The notes under the pieces are model-generated. The model was not told where the DNA came from and made no database searches. It saw only the letters and a program-made list of their open reading frames with translations. The position numbers and the translations under genes were made by a program. Shown here piece after piece: positions 63,875 to 64,000 of a stretch of 64,000 nt of DNA. The DNA is from Synechococcus sp. MU1617 (GTDB lineage Bacteria; Cyanobacteriota; Cyanobacteriia; PCC-6307; Cyanobiaceae), in the NCBI RefSeq assembly GCF_020514235.1, contig NZ_VTLB01000003.1, positions 237,237-301,236 of the forward strand. The letters run 5' to 3'. Each line of letters opens with the position of its first letter. The stretch's first letter is position 1.

Positions 63875-64000
63875 GGGGCAGAACCTCTTCAGGGAAGACG
63901 AAGTTTTCGTGCGGCTGGTCAGCCGGTGCCATCCAGGCACGCAGACCTTCATTCAGAAGGATGTTCTTGGTGTAGAAGGTCTCGAATTCGGGATCTTCTG
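63858..64000 (-). CDS. psbD: photosystem II D2 protein, C-terminal fragment
   Basis: Only the last 46 codons are in the window, reading [43 protein letters not shown] and TAA (63858-63860). D2 is the partner of D1 in the photosystem II core. It overlaps psbC by 17 bases, the standard cyanobacterial psbDC arrangement. The rest lies beyond the window. Confidence 0.97.

Noticed and set aside
62486..63952. Upstream extension of psbC to 63952
   Set aside because: The first 26 codons of that frame overlap psbD and do not resemble CP43; GTG 63874 gives the family-standard start and length.

Overview
The window reads as core chromosome of a marine picocyanobacterium, most likely a marine Synechococcus. 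Evidence: the beta' subunit is split into rpoC1 and rpoC2, psbD and psbC overlap, there is a high-light-inducible protein gene, PipX, Ycf35 and SepF are present, the biotin cluster carries a BioK-type hydrolase, DNA is GC-rich, and genes are packed with many 4-base ATGA/GTGA overlaps. This is inference from gene content; I ran no search. I recognised no tRNA, rRNA, CRISPR array, insertion sequence or phage genes. No gene-free stretch exceeds about 250 bases.

Layout: 1-7.7 kb holds the end of rpoB, rpoC1, rpoC2, an hli gene and rlmN (+). 7.8-12.8 kb holds a sodium:solute symporter, a HEAT-repeat protein, the DUF2997/Ycf35 pair, a 4Fe-4S ferredoxin and an aldo/keto reductase (+). 12.8-14.3 kb has rsmG, a membrane J-domain protein and a DUF3143 protein. 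14.3-19.3 kb is a biotin region on the minus strand: bioF-bioK-bioC-bioD plus a small membrane protein, and bioA. 19.3-25.5 kb holds a BASS-type transporter, a Ski2-like RNA helicase, fumC and a DUF1997 protein.

25.5-39.6 kb is a cell-surface polysaccharide region. Its first part (about 25.55-32.0 kb) is AT-richer than its surroundings and looks acquired. It carries a capsule-type ABC export set: a KpsT-like ATPase homologue that has lost every catalytic motif, a KpsM-like permease and a KpsE-like chain-length/export protein, facing a 1162-residue multidomain glycosyltransferase. The second part is a GC-typical minus-strand operon: dus, a 1003-residue glycosyltransferase with an RgpF-like domain, and rmlA-rmlC-rmlD-rmlB for dTDP-L-rhamnose. 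Together these suggest a rhamnose-containing surface glycan. The degenerate ATPase is the most unusual item in the window.

39.7-49.4 kb holds a DUF1823 protein, an L,D-transpeptidase, the run der-ecfT-pipX-pipY-sepF-proC, cobI, mtnD, a secreted small protein, an atypical L,D-transpeptidase-like protein, an isoprenylcysteine-type methyltransferase and a GT4 glycosyltransferase. 49.4-52.9 kb continues the minus-strand operon lrtA-deoC-recO-MFS-GT4; its DeoC lacks the usual Schiff-base lysine. 52.9-58.6 kb (+) holds lipB, an acyl-CoA/ACP synthetase, a YlqD-like protein, the pyruvate dehydrogenase E2 and queA. 58.7-64 kb (-) has cysK, two trans-sulfuration enzymes (one of a fungal STR2-like type), psbC and the end of psbD.
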